Positions 1 to 12,829 are shown, counted from the first letter of the stretch. The stretch: DNA of 64,000 nt from Aulostomus chinensis (GCA_037954235.1 JBBMOA010000012.1:5076644-5140643); one strand, 5' to 3'. The notes: generated by a model from the sequence alone, not told the origin. A program made the numbers and translations.

Positions 1-1315
1 AAAGTAAAAACATACTGACAAAATTATAAATATTTATTAAGGACAACTGCAGAGAAAAAATACATAAAACATAAGTCTGCTAACCTTGGACAGTTAAGTC
101 AATACTTGGATGCATTAGTGGCCATTCAAAAATTAGAGAATAGAGAAAGAGAATTTCCATTTTAACTGGATGATGGATACTCCTAACTTGACTAACTGTG
201 AGTATAATAAATGGGCTGCAAGCATTTGGTCTTCTCAGTCCAATCTCATAATTGCCAAAAGGGGATTAAAAAACACCAAACTTATAGTGATATTACTAAT
301 TACTGAATAATCAATCTAGCAAAGTGTTCCCTGAAAACACTCCCAGAGTGAGTATGATTAATTAATAGGAATATGTGAGTGTATTTTGTTACAGACATTA
401 TTGTCTTTTTAGTGAGACTGAATGAAAAGACTGTTGAAATGTCACAGGGGACAAGCCGAATGTTCACATGTATGTAACACAAGCGTCAGAAAGCATACCT
501 TCTTTTCCTTCATGGGGTATGTGTGGAGCTGTGGAGGCCAACTGCTTCATCAAACTGTCTATTTAATTCAGTTTTTGGTTTTTTGTTTTAGACTAAACAC
601 ATTAAACTCATGTGACGGACCAGCTGTTTCCATCGCTGTCATTGTCACAGATATTTAGTCTCCCGACAGCAGCAACATATCCAATACTAGCTGGTACTTA
701 AGATTAATTACAACTTGTCCTACCAAAGGTAAATTCTAAAGTCCTTTCAGCATCATTTGTTGTATGTGGCTCTTCTTCTATGCTGTTGTTACAGACAAAG
801 CCGTGTGTCATGGTGCCTGTACTGCCATCTTCTGGTGGTATTGCGCAGCCTATCTTATTCGGTGCCTAACGGTTGATGGGAAACACACCTAATGCGCATT
901 ACGTAATTTGCGATATGTCAACTATCAATCAACAGTTCGGTTCAAATTTTCCAGCCAATTAATCAGAAACACAGAGAAAACACAGAGCCCCTGTTGTGTT
1001 TCTTCATTTTTACCTGTATGCCCCATTCATTTAACATACTCTCAGAAATCGACTTCATTTACATTATTATATACATAGAGAGGCACTAAGGGGATTGGAA
1101 AAAATCCAAATACAAAAAGTAGACATTCACACAAAGCCCTCCAAACACAAACTGGCAAACAAAATTATTTCTCTGACAATCACGCACATACACAAGTACA
1201 CACGCGCAAAGGTAGAGTGATAAATAAGTACTGCAGCCTTATTAGCCCCAGTAGTATTCCTGGCAAGAGCAAATAGTCCCAGCCTGATTAGCACCTTGTA
1301 ACTCACCTGCATCTG

Positions 1316-1317
1316 TG

Positions 1318-1349
<32 letters not shown>

Positions 1350-1352
1350 GTG
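1316..1352 (+). repeat. (TG)n microsatellite, interrupted
   Basis: TG repeat broken by GCG and TTTG, in the presumed intron 4. Confidence 0.9.
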
Positions 1353-2033
1353 TTTGTGCAAGTGTGTCCATTTTCTCTAGCATGAAAGAGAGCGAGAGAG
1401 GAAAGGAGAAAGTGATTTTGTGGCTCACTGTACTCATTTGTGCCTGGCATTTAGAACGGAAGAGCCGCACCAGTAAATCTTACTGGGTTGAAATTAAATA
1501 AATGGAGGGGGCCAGGAAGTAGGAGAAAAGACAGAGAGCAGAAAGGCAGAGAATTACTGCAAGAACAGTACTTTCTTCCTCTCATCGCTCTCGCCGAAAG
1601 GCCAAGTGACAATTTGAACAATTACCCAGAGCCATTACCTCTATCTGAACCTGGCTGGTTAAGAAGAGATGGACAAGTGGCTGAGTAAGAATGTGTGCTA
1701 GTGAGAGACGGAGGGCGACAGTCACAAAGACAAATACAAGAGACAGTGACAGGAGAGAAATGATGTATAGAGGAGAAAAACAGAATTCCTTCACCACTAT
1801 AACCTCGTGCCTTTTCTATTGAGGCCCAGCAGGTGTGGGTCCATGCTGATAGTCTCCACCAGCTGGGACAAACAATGTGAGGAGGTTTTAGGCATAAAAT
1901 GAATGGTCAATGAATGATGTAACCAATTACCAAACATATAATTTATGTCTCTATTATGAAGATGTCCTCCCTCCATCAACGACAGGACAGTGACATTTGA
2001 TATTTGATTCAATATAAACCAGCAGGAACCACT

Positions 2034-2055
2034 GGGGGGGGGGGGGGGGGGGGGG
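2034..2055 (+). repeat. Homopolymer of 22 G
   Basis: Uninterrupted G run; length in the assembly may be unreliable. Confidence 0.95.
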
Positions 2056-2185
2056 ACATACGTATAAACAATTTCACTTTGTAACTTCTGTGGTTCAAAT
2101 TTGACGATTCAAGGTTTGGACATCAGGATACATAACATTGGACTTTTAGGATGAAATGCTGATATTTTATAACTGATTTAGCTGA

Positions 2186-2439
2186 AGGGGCCGCATGGCT
2201 CAGAGGTAAAGCGGCCGTCTAGCTACAGAAGGGTCGCTGGCTCAATCCCCTCTTCCCTCAGTGACCGTGTCCAAGTGTCCTTGAGCAAGATACTGAGCCC
2301 CTAACTGCTCCTGATGGTCCTGAGACGGACTGGCGACCCGTCCAGGGTGAACCCCGCCTCTCACCCAATGTCAGCTGAGATAGGCCCCCACCCCCGCGAC
2401 CCTTAACAGATAAGAAGTATAGAAAATGGATGGATGGAA
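2186..2439 (+). mobile_element. tRNA-headed SINE (short type), full length
   Basis: The head contains an A-box-like TGGCTCAGAGGTAAAGCGG and a B-box-like GGCTCAATCCC. The body follows (CCAAGTGTCCTTGAGCAAG, CCAGGGTGAACCCCGCCTC) and the tail ends AAAATGGATGGATGGA. The copy is flanked by a perfect 11-bp duplication GATTTAGCTGA at 2175-2185 and 2440-2450. It lacks the V-SINE central domain but has the same 3' tail. Confidence 0.88.
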
Positions 2440-3784
2440 GATTTAGCTGATATTTACAGATATTAACTGTATAAAAACAAGTTGATATAACATCCACCTT
2501 TTGTGCATACTGGAAAACACATGTAAACATTGCAAATTTTAAAGAGATGATTTCTTTTGCCATAACATTTGGAAAATCATATCTATCATTTTCATCAAAT
2601 ATATATATATTGTTATAAACAACAGATTATAAGCAAAAAAGAAGAGACTGAAGCACAATTGTTTTCCTCATCCAACCTCAACATTAAAAAAATGAGGATT
2701 ATCTGCAGAATACCTGCCATATTATCCTGTTATATATTCATGCAGATATGGAGGAGGTAACCAAACCAACTACAGCTGTAAGTTAATATTCTAAATTTGA
2801 ACATATCACTGAATAAAAAAAAAAAAAAAACCTGAAAATTAATATTCAGCTGTGTGGAAAAAGCAATGCTATCACACTTAGTGTCACTCCTGAGTTCTCA
2901 TGTGAATGTAGGATGTGTTTAGAGGCCGTGGTGACCTGTCCTGCACTGAGTCAGCATGAATACGACAACAGAGGTACAACATATTTATCTGCAGTATAGC
3001 CACAAACACGTGAGGTCATTCTCAGCGCTACTATGTAGGGAAACTCGCCACCTTAGAGAACCAATCACGTTCCCCAAAAGAACAAACCCACGCAAACAGG
3101 TTGATCAGCAGGGATTTTGATCGCGGTTAAGAATGTTTGTCCAGGGCTGGATCTCCAGGGAAGAAGTCCCTCCACGCTGGAGGCCAATCAGTGAACTGGA
3201 GGGATTTGCTGTGTCCAACGTGTAAAGGGAATATGAAAGCATAACACTACAATAGCAAGTAAACCTACACCTAAAAGTAAACAGCGAACTACAGTCAAAT
3301 ATAAGAGTGTGATTTCACACAGAGGCGTCTTAGGAAAGACAAAAAAAAGTCATGTGAGGGGAAGAAAGCGGAGAAAACAAAACACAAGGGTAGGAGAAAA
3401 AAAATTCAACTGGATTTCAGAAGGCCCTCACAGCAGTGTTACTCATGTGGGAGGTTATTTTAAATATCAATGCATCAGCACAGAGTGATAGTCAAATGCA
3501 GTGTTTCCAAACTAACAGTTTTCCTAGAGAACAGTTAAAAGTGGTGGGGAAGGAGAGGGAAGGACAGATGAGAAAATGAGAGAGGGGCAAGAGCCGACCT
3601 TTTGCCCCTTTAAGGACATGAAGCTAAAGGCTGAAAAGGAGAGAAAAAACTGAGAATCATTTGTCTTAATTAGACTAGTTTGATGAGACAAAGCATGTCT
3701 AAGATAAGAAAGACCATGAAGGCACTGAAAGACATCTGACCCCCCCATACCTCCTGTGTTTCCAACTACATCTGCACGTCTTAC

Positions 3785-3879
3785 CATCACAGTTGTGTCT
3801 TCATGGAGGGAGGGTTTAATCTCTGCTGCCTGAGGACTGAGAGCTGAATCACTGCTGCTCCTCACCAGCAGGGGAGTGT
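3785..3879 (-). CDS. pard3b: pard3b coding exon 4 (linker before PDZ1)
   Basis: Begins with the second and third bases of a split Asn codon, then TPLLVRSSSD, matching the PARD3B motif TPLLVRRSSD that follows SALK. The acceptor is TTTTCTACAG|AC behind (TG)7 on the gene strand. Residues about 125-156 are a low-conservation acidic/Ser-rich linker ending near EDTTVM. The preferred donor is ATG|GTAAGA at 3784 (phase 0). A second good donor, GAG|GTATGG at 3750, would lengthen the exon by 34 nt and leave phase 1. Which is used cannot be settled without the next exon, which is outside the window. Start boundary is firm, end boundary is not. Confidence 0.82.
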
Positions 3880-6800
3880 CTGTAGAAAACACACACACAC
3901 ACATTATGTCTAAGAGATCTGGCCAATAATAAGCTCTAAACTACGCATTACTTTTAATTTTCATGTTTATGACAGAAACGGCTTTGAGAGACTTGTTCTG
4001 AAAAAAGTCTGACCCTAAGTCAAGCGATGCAGTCGTTAGCTTGTTGACAGCTAAGCTGAAATCACTCCATCTCTCATTTACACTCTTTCACAGCCCTTAC
4101 TCTTGTCATTAATGTTAGGTTACCCCCAAAATATAAGTCAGACCAGCTTTAGATGCCATTAACCCGATGTCTAATACTGAGCAAGGATAAAAACCAAATT
4201 TGCAACACACAAATTGACATTTAATCTGCTGTTTTTTTGTGTCAAGCTGCGCTCCTCCTGCAAGCCTGCCTTTCTTATAGTCCAGCATGATACAGCGTTA
4301 CTACCTCCCATCGGACGGCTAATGGAAAAAGATATGACAGAGTAATGCAGAAATGGTGAGAGAAGAGAAAGTCTCCATTTGCACAGCTACAAAAAAACCA
4401 CAGTCAGTTCCTCTGATACAGAAACGAGTGTGCATGCACCTGCGCATACACACACACACACACCGATTTGATGTACACTGTCTGAAAATTGTAAATATAC
4501 TATTTTTATTGAGTCACAGTTCAGGGGAAAAAAATGGGTTTCTAATAATAATCTTTTAGATGACAAGATAGTGACCCGACGCAAGTCATGTCACACAACA
4601 GAGAAGAGTTTGTGTCGCTTTATCAGTGACATGATGAGAGAGGGAAAAAAAACCCAGAGGAGATGAATGCTGAAAACATTAAGTTTAGGAAATGAATTTC
4701 CAGCATTTCATTACAACAGTGAAAGCCATCAGTCCAAGAAGTGCACTTTCAAACAATTTACGCAGTGTAGATAAATGTGTCTGCAGGTGTATCTGTTGAG
4801 GTATTTCAAAGTATTTTGTCAAATCTGGGATGTACACAATATTAGGAAGACCTCTCAGTACCACCCACTGCAGTTCAACGGCGCTGCTGATGACAGTCCC
4901 CCATTAGCATGAAAATAGATCAACACCTCAAACAGATTCAATAACAACCGAACTTCATAATGCTTGTGGAGGGAGGATTTATTGCTGGGCTGTTCTATTA
5001 AACTGCATTAGTTCTGTGTAAGTGTACTTGATAAATTGCCTCATGAGTATCCCGTGTCGACATTGCAGACTGTGTAATGAGAAAGAAACAAGTAATGTCG
5101 TTATTGTCTGCGTGTGTCGCTGCTTGGCGAGTTTGGGCCCATTACTTTCCCAGAGGGGCTCGGAGCACCTCTGGTGGAGCCGAGCTTTTAGCACCACTTC
5201 CTGGTATTTGTATTTCTGGATTTAGAGTTCATAACCTTTATGTTTGTGCTTTACTCTTTTGTAAGTGTTTTGTTGCTGGTGGAGTTGTCACGACAGTTAT
5301 CGGGAGTTGGATCCCATACCACTGACCTTACACGGTTGTTGAAACCAAATTTCCAAAATACTGGTGTACATCAATAAAATGAGTACATTTCAAAATAAAA
5401 ATCTACTGCCCACAGCCTTTCTCAGAGAGGATTAAAAAAAAACACCTTCTGGGTTCATCACTCAGGATCCCTTCCCTTGCTGCAGTGTCTCTTTAGTGCA
5501 CACGCTGATGTTCATGAGTCAAAACGGCCAATAATAAGTAGCTGAAGCAGAGATCTGTGTGTGTATGTTGGTAACATATGATCATGTCTCCCTCTTCACA
5601 TCTCATCAGCCCACTGCATAAAATCATCATTATACGGACGCTGATGGATGAAGCACGCTGCTACTGCCTGGGTTACTGCTGGAGCTCAGAGAAAAAGTGA
5701 GATTGAGGGACGACTCAACGCTGCAGGAAGTTATGCTAGGAGATTACGTATAACACTAGCTGTATTACTATGATTTGTGTAGTACAATCTCAATTCTCAC
5801 ATTTAGCCTCCCCAATCGTAGGACCCTCCAATTCATATATACATTAAGAACACTGTCATGTTAGCCTCTATAGTTCCGCTGGGAACGGTGAAAGGTGGCA
5901 GTGGGGCCGCAGGGAAACCTTATATGAGTGAATTACTCAGAACAAATGACAAATGATATTTGTAGGGTCAGATATTGATCGTAGCAAAGCGGACCCTCGG
6001 TGCTCTTAAGGCTGGCTGAGGGTATGGATTACATCAACTCCTAATCAATTCATCTCTTCAAAGACTGACATTGAATAGGGAGGGACGGGAGGACAAAAGG
6101 AGGTGGACAAAAAGAAAACTGACTGAAAAACAATTAGCTCAAAAACAAAATGCAAATACAGGACGCGTGACAAAATCATCAAGAGCAAAGGTGGCGAAGA
6201 TGCTGGAAAACATATCAGTGAAAGAGAAAAGGCAGGACAGAATATCCTCAGAAATAAAAGGGAATTACATCAAGTTCCATCAATCCAATTTTCCACTGAG
6301 CTGTTACATTTCACTTCCCTGCAACACCTATTTTCACAGGTTTCTAAAGAGTGATGCAGGCTGGTCAAGACATGAAACCAAGAACAACCAAGAAACAAAG
6401 AAAATGTTCCATTGTATAAGGAACTAGCAGCCTAATGGCAAAGTAACGATTCTGTCAATGTGTACTTCGTTCTAAATTAGTCTTCTAAGTGTGATTTAAA
6501 TAAGGTGATAACCTCACCCTGTTTCACTGCAGTAATCCTACTTTATAAAACTGTTGATAGCTCATTACACAAATCAATTACCACTGTTTCAACCAGTTAT
6601 TACCAACCTTGCTGATCGTCAAACATACATTAAGTAAATATTTTCCAAAGTCAGGAGTCCTCATTTAAAAAGTATCACATTACCATCAGGTTCTGTGAAG
6701 GCGCTGAAGCAGAAGCCGGCCATTTTGACTTTGTTATAATCACTCAGCTCTAACGTTAAACTGTGAGCTCCTGACAGTTCACAGACTGCAGTTAGAATAC

Positions 6801-9800
6801 GTGACCTACCCATCTGAACACCAGTGGAATCCTCTGTAACTCATCCACATGAGTACGACACCTCCTCTTGCTTACTAGACCCTAATAATCTTAACACAAC
6901 TGGCAAATAGAGACAGAGAGAACACAAAGGGTGATCGACACTTTTGACCAATACGTGCGTTTAAAAGCTACAAATGGAGTAAGCGGCAAAGGAAGGATGA
7001 ATTGGAGAGACAGAGCAAGACAAAGAGAGACAGAAACTGGGAGAAAGAGAGTTGTAGAGACAGCGAGTGAAGGAGAAGCTGTTGTAGTAGAAAGCAAAAC
7101 ATTCTCCAGCGATAGAGGCCTAACGCTGACCTTCTCCCACTGACAGTAATAGTCTCCAGAGCTCTGTTACCTCTAATCTCCCATGACAGTCACACATTAC
7201 CTCTAATCTCTGCTGCCAGGCGACCATTCTGAAACAGACTAAACTTCCTGTCTTAACAGTGTCTGGATCATACAGCTAAGGCCTCTGCACGACTTAGGAA
7301 GGTTAAAAGAGCTGAAATATCACTTCTGCTATTACTGTTAAAAGTGAAGCTAATGGTGAAGATGCAGTTAGGACTGATGGTGACATGCCCTGAACATGAT
7401 ATTGTGATAAGAGATTCATATCTCAATGTTTTGAAATGTCCTCTGAAACACTTGTTAAGTGTTGGATTCGACCCTTTACTGCATCACACCAGCATGACTC
7501 AAGTCAACGCGTTGTGTTTGTTTATTCAAGCTTTCTCTTCTCTATTCTTGAGTGTTTCTGTTGGAAAGATTTGAAACCTGCACGCAAAAGGGAGGGAATC
7601 AGAATGAAATCTGTAATTAAACAAGACAATGTTCATCCTATCCAGCATTTATTCTACGCGACACGGCACACAGTTCTATTGTAAGCGACCTACAGCACAT
7701 ATCTCATTTTCATATCTATCACATATATCCACTATATCGCCCTCCCATGGATGCAATCCTTCTCATGGTTCTCGATTCAGTTTGGGAGTTCCTGGGCTCA
7801 ATAATCTGCTGGGCATCTTTCATAATGACTTGGAAGTTTCAACAAACAACACAAGAATGTGATGTAATGAAACCTGCTCATGGAACACAGTTCAAAATAG
7901 CAGCATGATCACATTTCATTTTTCAATGACATATTAATGACATTTAGAAAACAACCTTGACAGATTGTGTTTAAATGTCAAGCATTGAACTCAGTGGTTT
8001 GTGAGGACTGTGCAACAAGCAGATAGAGAATCTACAAATCATCACGAAAGCAACTGGAACCTGTGATTAGCTGACAGTGAGAGGCAGCTTAAAGTAATGC
8101 TTATCCTTTGGTTAACAGCAGGTACGGTACACACAGTCTATCAGCTATATGATTTGTTATGTTCAGACTGACTAAAATGTGGACCCGGTGCTGTGACAAC
8201 TCTAAGCCCTCAAATCTACGGTACCAGTGCTGAGCAGGCACTTCACCTGAAATAAGACAGAAAGAAGTGACGGAAGAGAGACACAGAGGCAAAGGCAGAG
8301 AGGACAAAAGAAAGAGTAGCGAAAAGTGGGAGACAGGGAGATAGAAAGGTCATGTGGACAAGTCTGAGCTAGGTTATAAAGTAACCAGACGCAGACATCG
8401 GATTTTGTTCAGCTGCCTGACAGAACACATACGCTTCCTGCCTTCCCTTGCTGCTTCTCCTCATCCTATTCCTTGTCCCCCATCTCACCTAAGACCCAGT
8501 TATGCCTTCCCCACAGTCTCCATCTTGTCTTCATCACGCCCAACAGAGATACTGACCATCACACTTTAATCTGTGCAGTAATTAAAAATTGACAAAATGT
8601 CATGTACAAAATAATGCATGTTGTAGGTGGACACCATATTGTCGGTCTTTGACAATGTAATGTTACCGTTCTGTAAACATCTTGATTATTTTGTGTCTTT
8701 TAGTTCACCATTGAACAAAAAAGCAATAATCAGCACAACAGTGCTGCAGAGGGCCATACCACTTGGTGGCGGGCGACAGCATGTCAGGGCAACACTCAAC
8801 TGCTCGTACATACAAAATTGACAAAATGCAACGGTAACAAAAGAATAGGAGGGAATGGAATACCACACATGTAACACCTGAAGTACACTCAGTCCATCTG
8901 TGATGCATATTCAGCGGGGCTGAGTGGTGCATCAAAGCTGCTACGCTGCAGGATCTGTCATTAAAAATGCCCGGAGGACCTCGTCATTGCGCAAAGAGGA
9001 CAGAAAAATTGACGTCCCATGGAAAAAAAAAACCTGAGATCCATCATGTGAGATACCTGCAGCAAAAAGACTGCTTTTTTTTTCAGTGTACTACAGAGTG
9101 TGCCTCCAGTTTCCTCAACTAACTGAGAGGTCTGGCTCATTTTTCAACTGAAGATAACACCACATCAACACCTTGCACACCTCCATTACACCCATGGAGC
9201 GACAAATATGTCAGATGGAGAGTGGAGAGCAGTAGAAAAAAACTGACCTTTTCAAAATCACATCCTCTTCTGTGTACAATAGAATCCCACTGAGTGCTTT
9301 GCTGTACTTGCGTCTAACCCAACATTACATACTTTTGCCGCCAGTAGGGGCATAAACCCTAGCATCAACCTGAACATCATATTTCCGCCCCACTGAAGCT
9401 GCTTATTGTCTCACATCAGCTGTGACACAAAGGTCACAGCTAAAAGATGAAAAAAAGTAGCAACCAAATAATGTTTTTCATCAACAGAGTTCTTTGCATC
9501 ACTGAGAAGACGGTGGGGAACTACAGCAAACACTTTAGACTAAACGTTCCCAGCAATGTCAGACACAGAACAGAGTTGACCTAGGCTGCCTCACCTTCAA
9601 GCGCACAATACATTTTACTTTTGTAATACCTTGACAAATACCAGAGACAAACTATTCGGAGGTCATCACTCTGTCTCTGGAGAACACTGAGCTACCACAT
9701 CATCTCTTGGGTCAATGGGATGGATGTAGTTTGTTCCACCTAAGATAAGCCAGATGTCTTTTTGAATCAATCATGGGACTAATTCACTGGAACAATATAG

Positions 9801-9961
9801 CAGTAAAAAGTGGAACAGTAAAATATGTTCCAGTGAAGAAGAATCATCTGATGAAGGACTCAAGGAGCAAGTTAGGCTACAGGAAAATTGTAAAAGTAGT
9901 TTATGATACAGATAGAAGTAAAAGTCCTTCAACAATAGGGTTCCAGAAGTGTATTACTTAC
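3880..9961 (-). other. Intron 3 of pard3b
   Basis: 6.1 kb with GT-AG ends. No repeat family was recognised in it apart from short CA tracts. An exon-like segment near 8250-8170 is discussed among the rejected items. Confidence 0.85.
3889..3903 (-). promoter_or_regulatory. (TG)7 immediately upstream of the exon 4 splice acceptor
   Basis: On the gene strand (TG)7 is followed by TTTTCTACAG and then exon 4. The repeat ends about 10 nt from the exon, inside the region normally bound by U2AF. Confidence 0.7.
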
Positions 9962-10115
9962 TTGACTTGAGAGCTGATGAAGTGACCTCAATCTCCCCTC
10001 CTGTGACTGGCTGGAAGACGGAGAGCTCAGACTGGTAGAGTTCAGGGCTGGGAGCATGGCTCGTGTTAGCCGCACTCCTCTGCTGGGCTTCCTGCTCTTC
10101 ATACACAGCCATCAG
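9962..10115 (-). CDS. pard3b: pard3b coding exon 3 (end of CR1 domain and start of linker)
   Basis: Encodes residues 74-124, starting LMAVYEEQE (last CR1 strand; LIAVFEEQE in mammals) and ending GGEIEVTSSALKS (GGEIEVTPSALK in PARD3B). The segment between is a Ser/Ala/Pro-rich linker, poorly conserved as expected. The donor is TCAA|GTAAGT, leaving phase 1. The acceptor is unusual: gene-strand sequence runs (TG)11 then TTAAAG|CTG, so there is essentially no polypyrimidine tract. Joined to exon 2 the reading frame continues exactly (VEDKDK-LMAVYEEQ), which fixes the acceptor. Confidence 0.92.
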
Positions 10116-10121
10116 CTTTAA

Positions 10122-10143
10122 CACACACACACACACACACACA
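10122..10143 (-). promoter_or_regulatory. (TG)11 immediately upstream of the exon 3 splice acceptor
   Basis: On the gene strand T5 is followed by (TG)11, then TTAAAG and exon 3. The repeat replaces the polypyrimidine tract. UG repeats in RNA are bound by TDP-43 and CELF proteins. Confidence 0.75.
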
Positions 10144-11183
10144 AAAATAGAGCAGCAGGTTATTTTTCCATTTAATTCTCCAATTCATGCATTATGAACA
10201 TTGAGTGAGACAGTGCAGCAGCATAAATTTGGTTCAAACATTCTATTATCCACTGGTGGTTACTGTTAGTTCACTACTCCCTATTTTCCTTCTACTCATA
10301 CTGAGAGAAAAGCAACATCAGTGTACTTCACTCCCAGTAATTGTGTTTCCACTGAATTTTCAAAAGTAAACGGTGGATATGTTGCATTAAACATGTTTCC
10401 ATCATCTGGTTTGAAGCAAATAAAATAGGGTTTACAATGCCGTCACATGATGGATGTACAGGCTACGTTATATGTACAGTACGGCTGCCTCAGGAACAGC
10501 AGATGAGCTGTCTCCAGCAAGAAGTGGAGTGATAACCTTCTGGAAGAACCTTCAGTTGGACAAGTTCTGATGGTTCTTAAGTAACAGCTAGTATTGGACA
10601 TGTTGCACACGATAAATTCTAGAATACATTTTTAAGAGAAGCCCCCAGATTCAGATACACGAGCGCAGTACAATTAAAAAGAAACAAACTACTTTTTCTC
10701 ATTTTAGAAATGTGGAAACTCCTGCAAGCATCCAGAATTATCTGCAGGTGTGTGACTACTACTGCTGTATGACCGCAGACAGAAGCAAAAGAGCAATGCT
10801 AGGAGACACAGCACACAGGACACCATTTTACAGTTTTTCATGACAAAAAGATAAAAACACCCCATGAGTCATGTTGACTTAAAGCCTTTTAAAGGCAAAC
10901 ACTGGTTAAATGTCTGTTTGTTTATGCACACAATCCGTCTGTTACCTTGTGGATGAGGACGCTATAGAGGACGTCCAAGGAGCCCAGCATTCCTGTGACA
11001 GTGTGTGTCTATTGTTAAAATACTGCCTCCATTCGAGTCTCTCCTTTGACTGTGCGCTACACCCTGCTAGCTCTAACTGTGTTATATAGTGGAATCCCTG
11101 TCTATTGAGTCTGCGTTTAGCTTAACATAGCACAGAGCTTGTCAACAGTGTTCTAGGAGCCTCCACATAAATGCTGAAAAGAC

Positions 11184-11186
<3 letters not shown>

Positions 11187-11234
<48 letters not shown>
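11187..11234 (+). repeat. (TG)24 microsatellite
   Basis: Pure 48-base array in intron 2. Confidence 0.98.
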
Positions 11235-11236
<2 letters not shown>

Positions 11237-11784
11237 ATATCTATATTGGCCAGGAGTAAAGAAAGGGGACTTTGCCAGTAAAGCCAGAGGTTTCCTGCTA
11301 CACTGATGCGAGTCACCACACTGTGACATTTGTTGTCCATCTCGTCTGCATTTGAAGGAAAAAAGAAAAGAGCCGACATTATGAAATGCAATTCAAGAAT
11401 GCTATGTAATGCTAACAGTTCAGAGTGAAAGTCTGTGCGACTATAAAGTCTGGGGATGGCATCTTTTAGGAGGATCACTGGCTACTTAGCCAGATTTTTA
11501 AGGGCAGCTTTCATTTGGGTTTTGTGTAATCAGGAAAGTAAAATACACAAGAAAGGCGCCAGTGTACCACAAACTATTCATGCTGACACTGCAAATGAAG
11601 AGCTAAATGTTGATGAGATGTTTCTTGTACATGATACAAGCAGCAAATACTGAAACCCCCAAAAATAAATAAAAATGTTCATCTTGAATTCCTCTGTGAC
11701 TTTGCCAGGGTGACAAACTAAATTATCCTCTATACCTTGGATTCCAAGAACGCCACTATAAGCAAGTCTGTTTTTCAGAGTCCA

Positions 11785-11855
11785 GTCAAATTTTATTTAT
11801 ACAGCCCAAAATATGAAATCACAAACTGCCTCAGGTGGTTTTAACAATCCATACA
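11785..11855 (+). repeat. Fragment of a teleost interspersed repeat
   Basis: The motif TTTTATTTATACAGCCCAAA followed by ATCACAAACTGCCTCAGG is a recurrent fish repeat. Family and boundaries are not determined. Lies in intron 2. Confidence 0.45.
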
Positions 11856-12808
11856 AGTTTATTTGAAAAGTGTATGTCTGTGTGTAGATAAATAAAGACT
11901 GCGCACTTTCTTCTTGGCATATTCTCACCAGGCAAAGAGCAGAACAGCCCAGAATTATACAATATCACACCTTTCTCACAAGCCATATCACACCAACTCT
12001 TCAGCCCCACTGATGCCTCTCAGCATCAGACATTTTTCTTCCGTCACACTATCCTACCTTCTTTCCTGTTATTTCTATTGTAACAAACCTAATTTCTCTC
12101 CAACTTGCCTGTTTATTACTAATGAAATAGTTTCCAGTTCCGTGATGATACACCATAAATTTCTAGACCGTTAATAGGGACATTTTTTTTAATTTAATCA
12201 ATTGTAATTAACAACATTGCTGATAACTTTGAAAAACACTGCAATTGCCATGCTAGTGAGATATGGACTTGAGTGAAAGTGTTCCTGATGTGTGATTATC
12301 AAGATTTGAGAATACACCAACAGGCTCCGGCACCACAGACACAGTAGCAATAACCCCAGTGGCACAACGAAGGCGTGGTAGAGGTGGGTCCGTGACCACA
12401 CCCATGTCCGCCCCGGACAGCAAGGAACCCAGGTCCTGATGTGGCTGACAGTGGGTGGGGGAGCTCTGCTGGCTTAGGTTCAAGCGCGTTAATGCCACAG
12501 AGGAGCAATTCTGGAGTCTTTGACCGTGACAAATTAGGAGGAAGGTTTTTGAGAATGTAGTTTTCTGTTTGGGTTGCATAATTAGTGAAATTACTCACAA
12601 CTTGGCCTACTGCATTTCCAGACCGCAGGAAGACACACTACTTGTGTCAAAATACAAGTTTAACCTAAATATTGAGGTTCTAGAGATGTCCCGCCTCCAC
12701 TTTGGATTCTACAGACTTATGAAAACCACTTACTACGGTAGAGCCCCACAAGAAAATCCCACCAAAACATTTTAATGAGTTTTCAAATGAAAATGAGAGT
12801 AATGATCT

Positions 12809-12829
12809 AAAAAAAAAAAAAAAAAAAAA
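12809..12829 (+). repeat. Homopolymer of about 21 A
   Basis: Uninterrupted A run in intron 2; no retroelement body recognised beside it. Confidence 0.95.

Larger units (their letters stand above)
1..3784 (-). other. Presumed intron 4 of pard3b (partial)
   Basis: No PDZ1-encoding exon was found on the minus strand here. Contents are the TG array, the G22 run and the SINE at 2.2 kb. The remainder is AT-rich unique sequence with only short random open frames. Confidence 0.6.

Noticed and set aside
1797..2012. Exon-like minus-strand segment (SQLVETISMDPHLLGLNRKG) behind a fair acceptor
   Set aside because: It matches no PARD3B segment, runs into a stop after about 20 codons, and lacks a convincing donor.
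8101..8307. Minus-strand frame with a good acceptor (TTATTTCAG) and peptide EVPAQHWYRRFEGLELSQH
   Set aside because: No counterpart in PARD3B between exons 3 and 4, and no recognised family; could at most be a cryptic exon.
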